DNA of 64,000 nt from Ziziphus jujuba (Eukaryota > Streptophyta > Magnoliopsida > Rosales > Rhamnaceae), in the NCBI RefSeq assembly GCF_031755915.1, contig NC_083388.1, positions 9,981,001 to 10,045,000 on the forward strand, written 5' to 3'. Under the pieces are notes generated by a model. The model worked only from the letters and a program-made list of their open reading frames with translations. It was not told where the DNA came from and searched no databases. Within the stretch, counting starts at the first letter, position 1; every line of letters begins with the position of its first letter. Position numbers and translations under genes: made by a program. Shown piece by piece: positions 49,314 to 61,228 of this stretch.

Positions 49314-49699
49314 AAAAAAAAAAACATCAATGTGATTAGGTTACAACCCCCCAATTCAATGTGAAAGATGATGTAATGGACTCAATATCTTTATATTAAT
49401 ATTCATATATGTTTAATCTTTTCACATTTTGTTATCCCTCACTTTTAAATATAGAGACACATATATTTAGATTTTTATAGTTAAATTCAATTTTCTACTA
49501 AACATATATATATATATATATTTTGCAATAATCTAGTAAATATATATGTATACTTTTGTTAGGAATCTACTAAACATATACCATTTTCCGGCTAAAAACA
49601 TTACATATCTATTTTTTTTTTTTTTTTTTAAATTTAGAATGGTGAACTATTGTGGCAAAATTTTCACACTGAGCACACCATGACTTGAAATTGAAGATT

Positions 49700-50069
49700 T
49701 TCTCGTTTCAAGGAATCAAACCGCTCGTCAACATAGCACTTCCAAACGCAACCCATCGAATGGCTCATAGAATGGCCAACTCAACGATCCTCACCTAGTA
49801 CACGTTATCAAATTTTAAAACGCATCTAAACCGTCCATTTACCATTCCTCACGGGACCATCGAATGGATCAGAACAACGCCACGCAAGTGATCCGCGCGA
49901 CTTCACGCCTAACCAATAACAATCCACCAATCCTCTCCATATAAACAAATCGGAACTTAGATTTTCCTTCTCATAATTGAAGGACTTTCAGTATTCCTTA
50001 TCTGCAACTTTACTCTCTCTGAAATTCCAAACCCTCGAATTTTGTTTCCCAAAAAAATCTTCGAATCCG
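49700..50069 (+). promoter_or_regulatory. Promoter and 5' UTR of histone H2B
   Basis: GATCCGCG at 49890-49897 is the exact reverse complement of CGCGGATC, the plant histone promoter octamer. CCAAT boxes lie near 49914 and 49927, and a TATA box TATAAACA starts at 49940. The leader runs to the ATG at 50070. The arrangement is typical of S-phase histone promoters. The region is also less AT-rich than its surroundings. Confidence 0.8.
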
Positions 50070-50516
50070 ATGGCACCCAAGGGTGAGAAAAAGCCCGCCG
50101 AGAAGAAGCCGGCGGAGGAGAAGAAGTCGGCCGTGGCCGAGAAAGCTCCGGCCGAAAAGAAACCCAAAGCCGGCAAGAAGCTCCCGAAGGAAGGAGGAGC
50201 CGCTGCCGGGGACAAGAAGAAGAAGAGGACCAAGAAGAGCACGGAGACCTACAAGATCTACATCTTCAAGGTCCTGAAGCAGGTTCACCCTGATATTGGG
50301 ATCTCGAGCAAGGCCATGGGAATCATGAACAGCTTCATCAACGACATCTTCGAGAAGCTCGCTCAGGAGGCTTCCAGGCTCGCTAGGTATAACAAGAAGC
50401 CCACCATCACTTCTCGGGAGATCCAGACCGCTGTGAGGCTTGTACTTCCCGGAGAACTTGCTAAGCACGCGGTTTCCGAAGGGACTAAGGCGGTGACTAA
50501 GTTTACCAGCTCTTGA
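50070..50516 (+). CDS. Histone H2B, intronless
   Basis: Core nucleosome histone. The single-exon frame encodes 148 aa. I start it at ATG 50070 ([20 protein letters not shown]); an upstream open extension begins with no ATG and lies in the 5' UTR. The Lys/Pro/Ala-rich N tail contains repeated PAEKKP-like units. The histone fold runs from [20 protein letters not shown] through [20 protein letters not shown] to [20 protein letters not shown]. The protein ends AVTKFTSS with the conserved Lys that is monoubiquitinated in plant H2B. GC-rich coding sequence contrasts with the flanks. The promoter has the histone octamer and TATA box. Confidence 0.97.
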   Translation: MAPKGEKKPAEKKPAEEKKSAVAEKAPAEKKPKAGKKLPKEGGAAAGDKKKKRTKKSTETYKIYIFKVLKQVHPDIGISSKAMGIMNSFINDIFEKLAQEASRLARYNKKPTITSREIQTAVRLVLPGELAKHAVSEGTKAVTKFTSS

Positions 50517-50949
50517 ATGTTTGATCTGATCCAGAATTATATTGTTTGGCGGTGGTGGTTGGTGCTGCGCAAAACAAGTATAGATTAGGTGTTTATGTTT
50601 TTAGGGTTAGGGTTTAATCAGTAAATGTCTTTTCTTTTCTTTTTTTATCATGATTTTTTTTTTCTTATTTTTAGTTTGGTTTTGTAAAAGAAGATCTGGA
50701 CGATCTCTATGTTTTTTTTATTAGGAAATGAAATACCAGTTTATAATCATCTACTTTGCGTATTGAATTTCTGATATTTGAGTGGTATAGGTTCCGTATG
50801 CAAGGTATTTGATAGAATGCTGCTCTGAAGGTGCTTTATGTTTTCTTTTAGAAAAAGGGTCATAAAAAAAAAGTTTATTTGTGTTTCTTTGTCTAATTAG
50901 TTATTTACACACTTAACACGCAGATTTAAGAACCAACGTGATGTTTTAT
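50517..50949. other. H2B 3' UTR and spacer
   Basis: AT-rich sequence after the H2B stop codon. It holds the 3' UTR and then non-coding spacer, up to the start of the duplicated block near 50950. Confidence 0.6.
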
Positions 50950-51054
50950 AGATGGAAGAATCAAGATGATGATCGAGTTGGTACGAATTTTGAAACGTAT
51001 GCAGTTGAATCATTCCAAGTTTTTTCAAGTTTTTTTCACGCTGATATTTGTGGG

Positions 51055-51641
51055 TAGGGGTGGGCAAGAATAGATTGATTCGGTTTTAAACCGAAATACA
51101 ATCCAATCTATACGTATCGATTTTTTAATTTACAATCCAAACCAAATCATTAAAGTATTAAATCCAAACTAAATCAAACCATTTATAATCGATTTGGTTT
51201 GAATTGGTTAATCGGTTTAAAATTTACTAATTTATAAATATATAATACAAATAAAAAAATTTTTAAATTTAAAATATAAATAATAAATTATAATTATCCA
51301 AATATAAAATACAATTAGAATAATATAATATAGTCTACAATGGAAAATAAAGAAGAAAATGTAGCAAATGATTCACATCATGCACTTTTTAAATACCAAA
51401 CGTTAATATCATCATCTCACTCCTATAAAATCAAATTAAAATTGTTAGAACAAATAATGTAAAATAATACATTCGTTAAAATTCATTCACTCAAGAATCA
51501 ATGCATAATTTCTTTTTTTTAAACCTTAAAATTTTGGTAAATCATAAGTCAATCAACGTTGACAGATTCACTAATTTTAGTTGATTCTGTAAGTTTTACA
51601 AAGATCAAAACAATAAAATTAGTAATAAATTATATTTAAAC

Positions 51642-51678
<37 letters not shown>

Positions 51679-51864
51679 TAACAATTGGATACAATATATG
51701 TAGATATATATATATATATATATGATGGGAATGTAAAAATATATATATATATATTATGGTGATAGTGATGGACTGGTAGCAAACGGTAACAAAGGTAAAT
51801 GTTTAGTTTAGGATTATAATTTACAATTTGATTTTGAATTTGGGATATGGGAATGTAAAAGGGA

Positions 51865-51903
<39 letters not shown>

Positions 51904-52197
51904 TCAATATATAAAAATGGAAAAAAATTTAAAAATTAATACATAAAAATGAAAAAAAATACTAAAATTAATATATAAAAATGAAAAAAATAAAAAATAT
52001 ATAATTTTTTAGCTATATAATATATTATTTGGATTGGATTGGATTTATATTTCCAATCCATAACCAATCCAATCCATACAATTTATAATATTTTGAACCC
52101 AATCCAATCCAATTGATGTAAAAATCCAATCCAAACTGTTAAAAATGGATTGGATTGGACGGGTTAAACGGGTTGGATTGGATTTTGCCCACCCCTA
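51055..52197. mobile_element. Non-autonomous hAT element (MITE-like, 1143 bp)
   Basis: It begins TAGGGGTGGGCAA and ends TTGCCCACCCCTA, perfect 13-bp inverted termini of the plant hAT type. It is flanked by TTTGTGGG (51047-51054) and TTTGTGGA (52198-52205), an 8-bp target duplication with one mismatch. The subterminal parts are full of GGATTGGATT/AATCCAATCC repeats in both orientations. The interior is AT-rich with (TA)n expansions and no transposase. The paralogous site at about 42770 lacks the element. Confidence 0.92.
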
Positions 52198-52236
52198 TTT
52201 GTGGATGTTACTTTGGTATTTAATTATTTATAGGGT

Positions 52237-52238
<2 letters not shown>

Positions 52239-52313
<75 letters not shown>
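52239..52313. repeat. (AAT)n microsatellite
   Basis: About 25 trinucleotide units. They lie at the place where the paralogous block at about 42796 has only a short AATAAT run, so the array expanded in this copy. Confidence 0.97.
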
Positions 52314-52314
<1 letters not shown>

Positions 52315-53399
52315 GCCTCATTATAGCGGAATTCAGTGGGGTTCACTAATTTGTTTTTCTTTTTTCTTTTTTCTAATAGTTAATTTGTGTTGTAAAAAAA
52401 TTATAATTAATCCTAAGTCCAAATTAAAATTGGGAATGAATAGAAATTTTATAAGTCTTTTGAGAAAAAAAGTTCAGAGGAGGGAGAAAGGAGGGCCTTG
52501 AATATTAATAATGAAAACTGATTGTTTATGAAACAAAATTCATGATCCGCTTTTAAATTATTCCAATAATTGCAAGAATACATTGAAGAAAAACTATCTT
52601 AATCACTTGTCGCAAAAAAAAAGAAAAAAATCGCAATTACACCACTTATTTTAATTGGATCCCATATTTGTGTGTATAACTGAAACTGACTTACATTCTG
52701 AGTGGTTAATATATGTTTTAAATTATGTGCGGATAAAAATTATAGAATTTAGAATAGCAATTATTATTATTATTTTTTTCTAATAATGCCACTTGAGATT
52801 TTCTCGTATATATGCAGTTGTTATAGAATTTTAGTACTAAAGCTTCTTTTTTTTTGGTTAAAATAAAAATATTATATATATATTTTTTTAAATTACTATA
52901 TTAATTTTTATCAACTCTATTTTATAATTTTTCACATCTACGTACGGATGCCTTAGTACTTCAAAAATCTACAAATTAATTTAACCACATTGTAATTTAT
53001 GTTCAGTTATAACTATACTTTTTTGGTGCTTCTATTTTACCTCTTCAATATGGTGCCTTTAATTTTAAAATTTTCGATTGATTGCTTTTATTTTAGTTAT
53101 ATTTTCATTATGGATCCTTCATTTTCAGTCTTCTCACTCCTTTTCAATTGAAGAGCTTAAGTTGTTCTTGTTGTTGTTTTTATGGTTTTTTTAAATTTTA
53201 TTCTTGTTTCTTTTGCTTTTACTTTTCTTTGAGAATAAAAATCTAACATGTTTTTTAATTGCTAATCGCGGTAAATGTGATAATTACTAGTTTTTTTTTT
53301 TTTTTTTTTTTGTTTTGCTGGAAAGAAAAGTGTTATATTAACCAAAAAAAAGGGCAAAATACAAAAGCTGGAACCAGGAATGGTCAGGAGGTCACCTTC

Positions 53400-54890
53400 C
53401 TAGTTCACCTCCTCAAAAAATTGCATAGGTAACAAAACAGATGAGATAATCCCTACAGAGGCTCTAGCATGGCCCCATCGGGAGACGAAATGGGCCAAAA
53501 TATTCACTTTCCTTGGAACCCAAGAAAAGGACACAGACTGGAAATCTGGACAAAGATCAATAATGCGTTTGATAATCCCATCTAAGGACCAGTGTCCATG
53601 GCAGTTAGACGGATGGTTGAGCCTCATAATGACCCCTTTAGCATCACGTTCACAGACAACATTTAATCCTCAAGGCTCTACCGATATGATCCTTAACCAC
53701 CAACCTGATGCTGGAAAGACCATCCTTAACTGAACGTCATAATTAATCTTGATTACTCCAGGTGGGGGTTTGCACCAATTGCTATCAACAATCAGGTTGG
53801 AATCAGAGCTGGTGAGGGATCCAGGCAAGATAGCCATTGAAGCTTTGTGTTTCGCAAACCTGGAAAAAAAATTCCTGACTTCTTCCTCAAGAAAGAACCT
53901 CGCCCCTTCAAACACAAGTTGATTACGCAAATTCCAAAGTGTATTGAGAGTAAGAGTAGCAAAGAGGAAGAAGTTGTCCCTGTCAAAGGGGTGGACGGGT
54001 AATTTTCCTTCAGGCTCGATGATGATGCTTAGCAGACCTTCTAGATTCAAATAGGAAAAGCCTTCCCATCTGATGCCCCACAAAGAAGCCAGCCAAAATG
54101 CTCTAGCAACACTGCGAAGGAAAAATAAATGCATTTCGTCTTCAAGACAGTTACGGCCATGGGGACAGCAGGGGCTATCCACCTGCCAATTACGCTTCAG
54201 CAAATTAGAATACACCGGTAAGCCAGAAGCTGCCAAATTCCACAAGAAAAACTTCAATCTGTCATGGATAGGGCTCCTCCACAATTGTTTCTATGAGATA
54301 ACATTATCCCTTGGTAACAGATTAATGAACCTGTAAATCGAATTTATGTGAAATTTCCCTAAATGGCTCCCCACCCAAATCAGCTTGTCTTCCTCATTCC
54401 CAAAAGCCCAAAAAAATTTGAGAATGTTTTCAGCAGAATCTTTATCAAATAATTGCTCCAAAAGCATTTTATTCCATTGGCCATTGGATAAGAGCAGGGA
54501 GTCCACCATGCCCCATCGCAAATCTAGAAGGTTTGGACTGGGTCTTGAACTAAAACTAGGCAGGTTGGGAACCCATGGGTCTTCCCAGTAATTAATTTTG
54601 CTGTCATCCCCAACCTTGTAACAAATGTCTCTAGCAAGGATTGGACGGATGCTTAAAATACCCTTCCAGTGCCAGGAGTGAGATTTCTTTTGGCCAGCGT
54701 GTATGAATGAGGAGTGAGGGAAATACTTGGCTTTTAGAGCTTTAACCCACAGCATGTCCCTGGTAGTCTTGAGAGACCAACCGATCTTGCATAACAGTGT
54801 AGTATTGACATCTTCCAATCTTCGGATACCCAAACCTCCATTGAACTTGGAGGCACAAACTCTTTTCCAAGCCACCGGAAAGAACTGCAA
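53400..54890 (-). pseudogene. LINE: RT-linker, zinc-knuckle and RNase H region
   Basis: Three open stretches in different frames make up the C-terminal part of the LINE polyprotein. 54291-54890 has KRVCASKFNGGLGIRRLEDV and WYWED-like INYWEDPWVPNLPS. 53670-54284 has RLKFFLWNLAASGLPVYSNL, CCPHGRNCLEDEMHLFF (zinc-binding zf-RVT) and the RNase H start PPPGVIKINYDVQL. 53400-53627 has SVSFSWVPRKVNILAHFVSR, the RNase H end with the HF/A segment. The breaks between them are frameshifts or stops. The DGA of the first RNase H strand has decayed. Confidence 0.85.
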
Positions 54891-56460
54891 TTTTTTATCG
54901 TAATTACCCTCCAGAAAAAAGCTCTCACCATCTTGTCAATGTTCCTACAAATTGAAAGAGGCAGTTTACATGAAGACATAGTATGGGTTGGAATGGTTGT
55001 GATTACCGACTTAACCAGGACTTGTCTGCCGACCTGCGACAGAAGCTTTGCCTTCCACCCCTGTAGCCTCACTTCAACCTGATTCCTTAACTCATCAAAA
55101 TCGAAAGATTTGTTCTTACCAAGAAATAAAGGGTTCCCTAAATAAGTGGAATCCTTAGGTAATTCCTTAACGCCCAAAATGTCTCTAATTTCCGCTTCGA
55201 GTCTGCCTAGGATGTTTTTCGAGAAGAAACACCCGGATTTGGATAAGTTGATCTCTTGCCCAGTCCATTTGCAATAACGCATGATACAAGCAGTTACCTT
55301 TCGGGCTTCCTGCTTGGAGGCTTTACAGAACATTAGAATGTCATCTGCAAAAAAAAGATGGGAAATAGGAGGACACGACCTGCCAAGCGTGATTCCCTGA
55401 ATTTTGCCTTCTAATTCCAATTTGTGAAGCATTCGAGATAGCAGTTTAGCAAACAGGATGTAGAAATACAAAGAGATTAGGTCCCCTTGCTGAATTCCAC
55501 GTTCCATCTTAATGGAACCACATATACTGCCATTGAGAAGAATAGAAGCATTATCCATTGAATAGCAGTGACTTAGGAGCGCAAGCACCTTGGCAGAAAA
55601 CCCAAAACAAATAAGGATTTCATTCAGCATTTGCCAATTAATTCTGTCATAGGCTTTATGCATGTCAAATTTCATCCCAATAAAACCACTAGTTCCTGTG
55701 TTCTTTCTCATAGAGTGCACAATTTCATTAACCAAAATCGTGTTCTCTCCTATCCATCGCCCAGGACTGAACATTGCCTAATTAGGGGAGATAATTCATG
55801 GAAGCATCAATCTTATATGCTCTACTAAAATCTTCAAGAAAACTTTATAAATTGTGTTGCAGAGACTAATGGGCCTAATGTGATGGAACTGAGAGATCGC
55901 CTTGGTCTTCGGGATAAGCACAATGAAAGTGCACTTGAGCGCCTCAAGCAGATGACCTAAAATGAAGGCATCTTATATTGTTTTAACAACATCTTGCCCC
56001 ACTATATTCCAGAATTGCTGGTAGAAAAGAACCGACATTCCATCAGGGCCAAGCGCTTTGGAGGCATTCATCTTCTTGATCACTTCCATAATTTCAAACT
56101 CTGAAGGGATGGCCGAAACTAATTCATTTTCATGTCGTAACCACTGGGTGAATAAGGTCGCTGAGCAGTTGATAGTACTCTACTCCCTTATCCCGATAAA
56201 GCAACTCAAATTTGCTCAAAAGAAACCTGCTGATCTCCTCACGAGTAAGAAGCCAATCTCCACCATCATTTTTGAGAGCTGCAATGAAAATCCATTGTCG
56301 GTTGGTACGGTCGAAGCATGAAAAAATTTGAAATTTTTATCCCCTGTTTGTAGCCACAATTTTTAACGCCAAGCTCAAGTCTCAGTTGCCATTGTTCTAT
56401 CTCTTTCTTCAAAAGGCGCTCTTGAGCTAAATTCATGTGAGTTGGTTCCAGACTCTACAC
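54734..56460 (-). pseudogene. LINE: reverse transcriptase
   Basis: The best open stretch is 54734-55774. It contains FDMHKAYDRINW (RT block A with its Asp), GIQQGDLISLYFYILFAKLL (block B, with the usual PLSPYLF altered), and FADDILMF near 55345 (catalytic FADD), then INLSKSGCFFSKN and YLGNPLFLGKN. The N-terminal part of the RT, 55775-56460, is in broken frames with several stops. Confidence 0.9.
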
Positions 56461-57300
56461 CTAAGCTAATTGGCCTTCTAGCTCTTTAATTATGGATTGG
56501 CACAACCCGAAAGTTTCCTTAGTCCATTTCCATAAAGCTTTCGTTGTATTGTTGATTTTTACCGATAAAGACACTCGGAGTCTTCTTCGTTCATCAACCG
56601 TCCAAGTATTAGCCACCACACTTTCATATGAGGGGTCGCAAGTCCAAGCCTCCAGGAACCTGAACGGCCTGGGAGTTTTGCGATGATCCAGATACAAACA
56701 CAACAGGATGGGAATGTGATCAGACCTAGTAGCAGTGAGATGAATGACACCGGCCTGGCTAAATAAGAAGTACCAATCAGTACTGCCTACAAATCGATCC
56801 AGTCTTTCTCGAATATTAGCTAAGCCTCCCCGTCTGTTACACCACATGAATGGATTCCCAACAAACTCCAATTTAAAAGCACTAACGTCTCTCATGAAGT
56901 TCTTGAGAAAGTAGTTGGATTTCTCAGAGACTTTCCTACCCCCTCTCTTCTCCTCTTGGCAAGCCACATCGTTAAAATCTCCAATACAAGACCACTCACT
57001 CAGGGCCGACTCATCGCATGAGGTCAAAGAAGCCTAAAAGTGTCTACGCAAGTTCCTTTCTACCGGACAGTAGCAACACCACAAGTTCCAGAATTGAGCT
57101 TGAAGAGATTTGACTTTAACCCCTATTATCCAATCAGAGCTATAAATTATTTTCCAAGACACTTCATCCTTCCAGAGCAGAGCGAGACCCCCCCTCCCAT
57201 TCCGAGCTTCAACAACATGTCTGTTTTCAAAATGCAGAGAATTTTCTATTCGATTCATTCTTGCCAAATTGACCTTAGTCTCAATTAAAAAGAGACCCAT
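56461..57300 (-). pseudogene. LINE: APE-type endonuclease
   Basis: 57034-57300 holds the start of the nuclease with FLIETKV and GGLALLWKDEV, and 56461-57027 holds WSCIGDFNDV and ATRSDHIPILL, the catalytic GDFND and SDH motifs. The two stretches are separated by a frame change. The endonuclease nicks the target site for LINE insertion. Confidence 0.88.
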
Positions 57301-57523
57301 GGGGAAGAATTCCTAATTAAGCCTCGCAGGCTGTTAACTGCAAAGGATCTTCCCATCTCCCTACAGTTCCATGAAAATAGTTTCATTGAGGAGGTGGGGG
57401 CATGGTAAGGTCTGCCTCCTCAGCCGTATGAGTAAAAGAAATCTTATCCCTATCTGTCACATTAGAAACCCCTACAGAGAACTTCCTTTGTATCTTATCT
57501 TTTAATTTCACTCGTGGAGAAAA

Positions 57524-57982
57524 TCACTCTTCCACCGAAGGAGTCTCCAATAGAACCTGCCGAGAACTTGGTGTACTGCAAGTAAAGGAGGCTTCCAAGA
57601 TTGATGGTCGTCTATTCTCCCTTGGCGGGCTGGGCTCTCTTCTAGAGGCACCTTTTGTAAGTTTCGGGGTTGGGCTCTCTTCTAGAGACACCTTTTGTAA
57701 GTTTCGGGACTTGGCTGCTTTGATAAGGTCTCCCTCTAGCACATTTCCTCCGTCGGAGCTGGCTACCCTTTTGGATCGTCGGATAGGCCCAGGTTCTGTA
57801 ACGGCCCATTTAGAATGCCCAGATTCCACAATGGTAGTGGCGGGATTCAATTTTTTGAAATCTGCAACGCCTGAACCCTCTGCAATACCCACTCCGGAAT
57901 CTGATTGATGGATGTCAGTTAGAGCATTCCCCTCATCCACGTGTCTCCATTGGATTGGCTCAACCTTGTCTTCCTGAGGCAA
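57524..57982 (-). pseudogene. LINE: ORF1 C-terminal part
   Basis: Open stretch with PIQWRHVDEGNALTDIHQSD and RRSKRVASSDGG, followed by a basic, Ser/Pro-rich tail. This matches the position and composition of the gag-like ORF1 end in plant LINEs. A 40-bp tandem duplication (57631 and 57671) falls in this part and shifts the frame. Confidence 0.6.
57631..57710. repeat. 40-bp tandem duplication in LINE ORF1
   Basis: TGGGCTCTCTTCTAGAG starts at 57631 and again at 57671; each unit runs through CACCTTTTGTAAGTTTCGGG. A single base differs within the first 30 bases. Because 40 is not a multiple of three, it shifts the frame. Confidence 0.95.
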
Positions 57983-58029
57983 CTATTGAGGCTCATGCAC
58001 TGCGACACCAATTTAAGGCCTAGCCAGCT

Positions 58030-61000
58030 TGTCAGGACCCGTCTAAGATCCCTCAGCAGAACCCTAGACAAGCCCTGATCCCAGGGAAACACCACCGAAC
58101 CTTCCAACGGAAAATCCTGCAGCATCTCCCCTAAGGGTAGGACTTACCACAAAGTTCCCTGCAAATAAAACACACTCTAATAAACACCACCTTATTCCTC
58201 CCACCTTACTACAATTTGTTTCCACAAATTTACAGCACTCCAAAATAATAACAGGGAATCAGTAAGCAATTAAACAAATATCTGTCCAATCCATATATAG
58301 AGCGTTATACAAATAAATATGACTTTAATACAATGACAGATAAAGAAGCAATACAAGATGAAGAGGAAAAAGGGAAGAAAAAGCTTCTCTTGGACTTTCG
58401 GCAACGAACAAAGACGTCGAATTCGCCCTCGACAATCAACGTCGACTAACCTGGACCTAAGGGAACGGAATTTAAAAATATGAGATGCTAATCATCTCAA
58501 TGAGTAACTCAATCTACTATACAATAATAATAATAATAAAAGGGTAAATCACTTAGTTAATTGATTAATAAGAAATAAGTAAATAAATAATAGGTAGTTA
58601 AAAATAATATTTTCCCTCAAAACCCTTACGATTCACTTAGTTGGAAAAATTTTCTTTTTAAAATATTTTCGCAAAACCCAATCTTTTATGCCCCAAAAAT
58701 CAAGTAATAATTAATTTAATAAAATTTAAATAGTCCAAATACAAATAAAATATAATAAAATAAATTTAGAATACTTGCATTAAAGAAATATAACATAAAA
58801 GTAAAATTCAATATATAATTCATAAAATTTGATTTAACAAATCAAAATAAACAGTATCAAAAATATAATTTAAATAATTACGAACAATCATGTAAAACAA
58901 GTGGTAGAAAAATAGTATAATATTCATTTTGAAATATTCAACCAATCTATATAATATTTTTATGGCAAGATGCATTTTAAAAATATTAATTTCAAATAAA
59001 TGACATAAAATATGAATAAATACATTTTAGAAAATACTAATTGGAAATAAGTGATAAAACAAATTAAATACATTTAATTTAAATGTTGCTTTAAAACTTT
59101 AAGATTTGAAATTTATATCTGACAAATAATACTTGATGCACCACACTATATACCAATGATGCCCTACGATACCCAGCGTCCCGAGCACCGTCCGACGGGA
59201 GGTTAAAGAGAGAAATTTGCATACGGTCGCTTCGGCGTCCCGACAGTGCCACTGCTTAAACCGTCAACCCGGCCATGGAGGGGGACGACTTATGGCCAAT
59301 ATCAAACTTGTCTGCCCTCGATCTGATGGCAACTCACGAGAGACATTATAACTTGCACACTCATCCACATACACAGTACAGAACACCAGTATTGTATGAG
59401 TGCATCTAAAATAAATGACCATATTAAAAATAATAATAATAATAATTTTTCCAAAACTCATCGTGGGAATCATACCATTTTTTCAAATTCACAATTCCAC
59501 ATTTTTTTCTTTAATATCTCCAGGGTAAAACCATCAATAATAATATACAAATAACTTTTCCCAAATCATAAAATCAATCAAATAATATTTCAAAGGCATA
59601 ATTATATACTTTAAAAGTACCAAACTTAAAGCAATATTTTTCTTGAAATATTTAAAATAGAATCATGCCCGAAAATAATATTAAAATCCAAATACAATTA
59701 ATTAAATGAAAACACCTTCCTCATACGTAATAAATTCAATTAAATCACAATAATAATAATAATCAAGAATTTCTTAATAAACCAAACTTTCATTTTGCAT
59801 TAATAAGTATATATATATATATATATATAAAATAAATCACCGAAATTGATAATACAATTTATCACAGTTATAAATAAATTCAACCACATGAGCATATTTG
59901 CTAAATATTAAATTTACACAAAATAAATATAATTAATCATCCCAAAATAGTTTTAAAGGTGGGTCACTCACCTCGAGCACGCAATTAACCCAAGATCCTC
60001 CATAGGATCAATTCCACGATGCACACGTGCTCCTAGAACAACAATATTATATAATTCAAATAAATTAATCTTTTATTCGGGTAAATAATACCTAGTACCC
60101 GGGAAGTTTAACACAAACGACAACCAAAATTTACGAGTAATATACCGAATCGAAGCTTGTGAAACGAGGATTACGAATCTGGTCTTACTTCCCGAAGATC
60201 GGACCCGTGGTGGCCGGGATCTTGTCGGAAAGATATCGGAATTCAAGTCCTCGATTCTCTCAATCCTTCGTGAATTGGAGGAAAGTGACCTCGGATTTGG
60301 GTTTAGGGAGGTCGAATTAGTAGGGAAGGATAGGTGGGGTGATTGGAAACTCACCGAAATTGGATTTTCCGGTGAGCCGCCGTGGTCACCGGAATCCGCC
60401 ACTACCGGCGGCATGTCCGATGGCCACTGGCCGTGAAACTTGGTGAAGTGGTAGATCTGGTGATGGGTAACTCAACGGGACCGACGGTGAGGCAAACAGA
60501 GGTTTGGTTTGGGAGATATCGACGAGAGAAGGAAATCAACCACTCGCCGAAAAATGCCCCGATCCGGGCGCGTTGCAGGCGATATGGCCGTGATTTTTGG
60601 CTGACCGGCCAATTTTCAGGTGGGCTTCAAGCTAGGGTGGATGTGTGGCTTAAAAGTGATCAGACGGCAGTCAACGGTGGTGGCCGGTGGTGGTGGCTTC
60701 TCTCCCCCCCTCTCTCTCTGTCTTTCCCCCGGCTCACGTGTTTTTGCCAAAATAAAAGCCACCCCTGGGTGACACTGCTCACTCACGGGATTGGCTGAAA
60801 ATACGACACGTAGCACACACTGTTCACTCAAGTAAAAATATATTAAAATATTACGGTATTCGGAAAACTTTGAATGTCCATAACTTTCAAATCACATGTC
60901 CAAATCGGACGTACCACTAGTCTATGAACTCGTATCGACGAGTACTTCACAACCATGCATGAGTCAAAGCTTAACTTTGCATGAACAAAAAGTCAACTCT

Positions 61001-61228
61001 GGCACCCCTTGGACAGTTTGGACCTCAAACCGTAGCTCCGTTTTTTATGTGCTACTAATCTATGAACTCGTGCCAATATGTACTTTGTAACTGGACCTCG
61101 GTCAATGTGAAATTCCACCAGAAGCAAAAAGTCAACATTTGACCCCTTCGCGATCAATGATGGTCAAACCTGGTCAACCTTGATCAAATTTGAGAAATTT
61201 TCGATGTACTTCAAGACGGGGTGTTACA
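58030..61228 (-). mobile_element. Solo LTR (3199 bp), probable Ty3/gypsy
   Basis: The LTR has TG...CA ends (TGTCAGG at 58030, GTTACA at 61228) and is flanked on both sides by CAGCT (58025-58029 and 61229-61233), a perfect 5-bp target duplication. On the minus strand it begins TGTAACACCCC, a start typical of plant gypsy/Tekay-type LTRs. No internal gag-pol, primer site or second LTR adjoins it, so it is a solo LTR left by LTR-LTR recombination. Family assignment is inferred from the terminus and length. A minus-strand open frame at 60073-60414 with no domain has a counterpart in the other LTR. Confidence 0.88.

Larger units (their letters stand above)
43846..49699. other. AT-rich intergenic DNA
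   Basis: Nearly 6 kb without a recognisable gene. It holds simple repeats ((TA)n and (AC)n at 48148-48214, A- and T-runs), a probable LINE 3' fragment at 47296-47481 and a possible hAT-type MITE at 48965-49313. Open frames in it are short and lack domains. Confidence 0.55.
50950..53290. repeat. Segmental duplicate block, copy next to H2B
   Basis: Partner of 42700-43845, longer because it carries the hAT MITE at 51055-52197 and an expanded (AAT)n run. Its left part (GCAGTTGAATCATTCCAAG, TCACGCTGATATT) still matches the DNA just upstream of the Yippee-like gene (CAGTTGAAGCACCAAAG, TCATGCTACTGT), so the duplication reached toward that gene's 5' end. Its right part ends exactly where the LINE poly(A) begins. 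Confidence 0.72.
53291..58029 (-). mobile_element. L1-type LINE, minus strand, decayed
   Basis: Its 3' poly(A) appears as a T run at 53291-53311. Going upstream on the minus strand come the RNase H end, the zinc-knuckle/linker region, reverse transcriptase, the APE-type endonuclease and an ORF1 part. The domain order is that of plant L1 LINEs with an RNase H domain. The body is interrupted at 58029 by a solo LTR and continues at 61229-61363. Frameshifts and stops occur in every domain. The LINE inserted into the segmental duplicate block; the paralogous empty site is just after 43845. Confidence 0.9.

Noticed and set aside
49977..50069. Longer H2B reading frame starting upstream
   Set aside because: The extension has no ATG start and sits in the leader after the TATA box; plant H2B proteins begin MAPK-like at 50070.
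50010..50468. 152-codon frame antisense to H2B
   Set aside because: Its Leu/Arg-rich composition is the mirror of the H2B Lys/Glu codons; it is a shadow.
52145..52501. Poly-Ile open frame
   Set aside because: It is a translation of the (AAT)n microsatellite.
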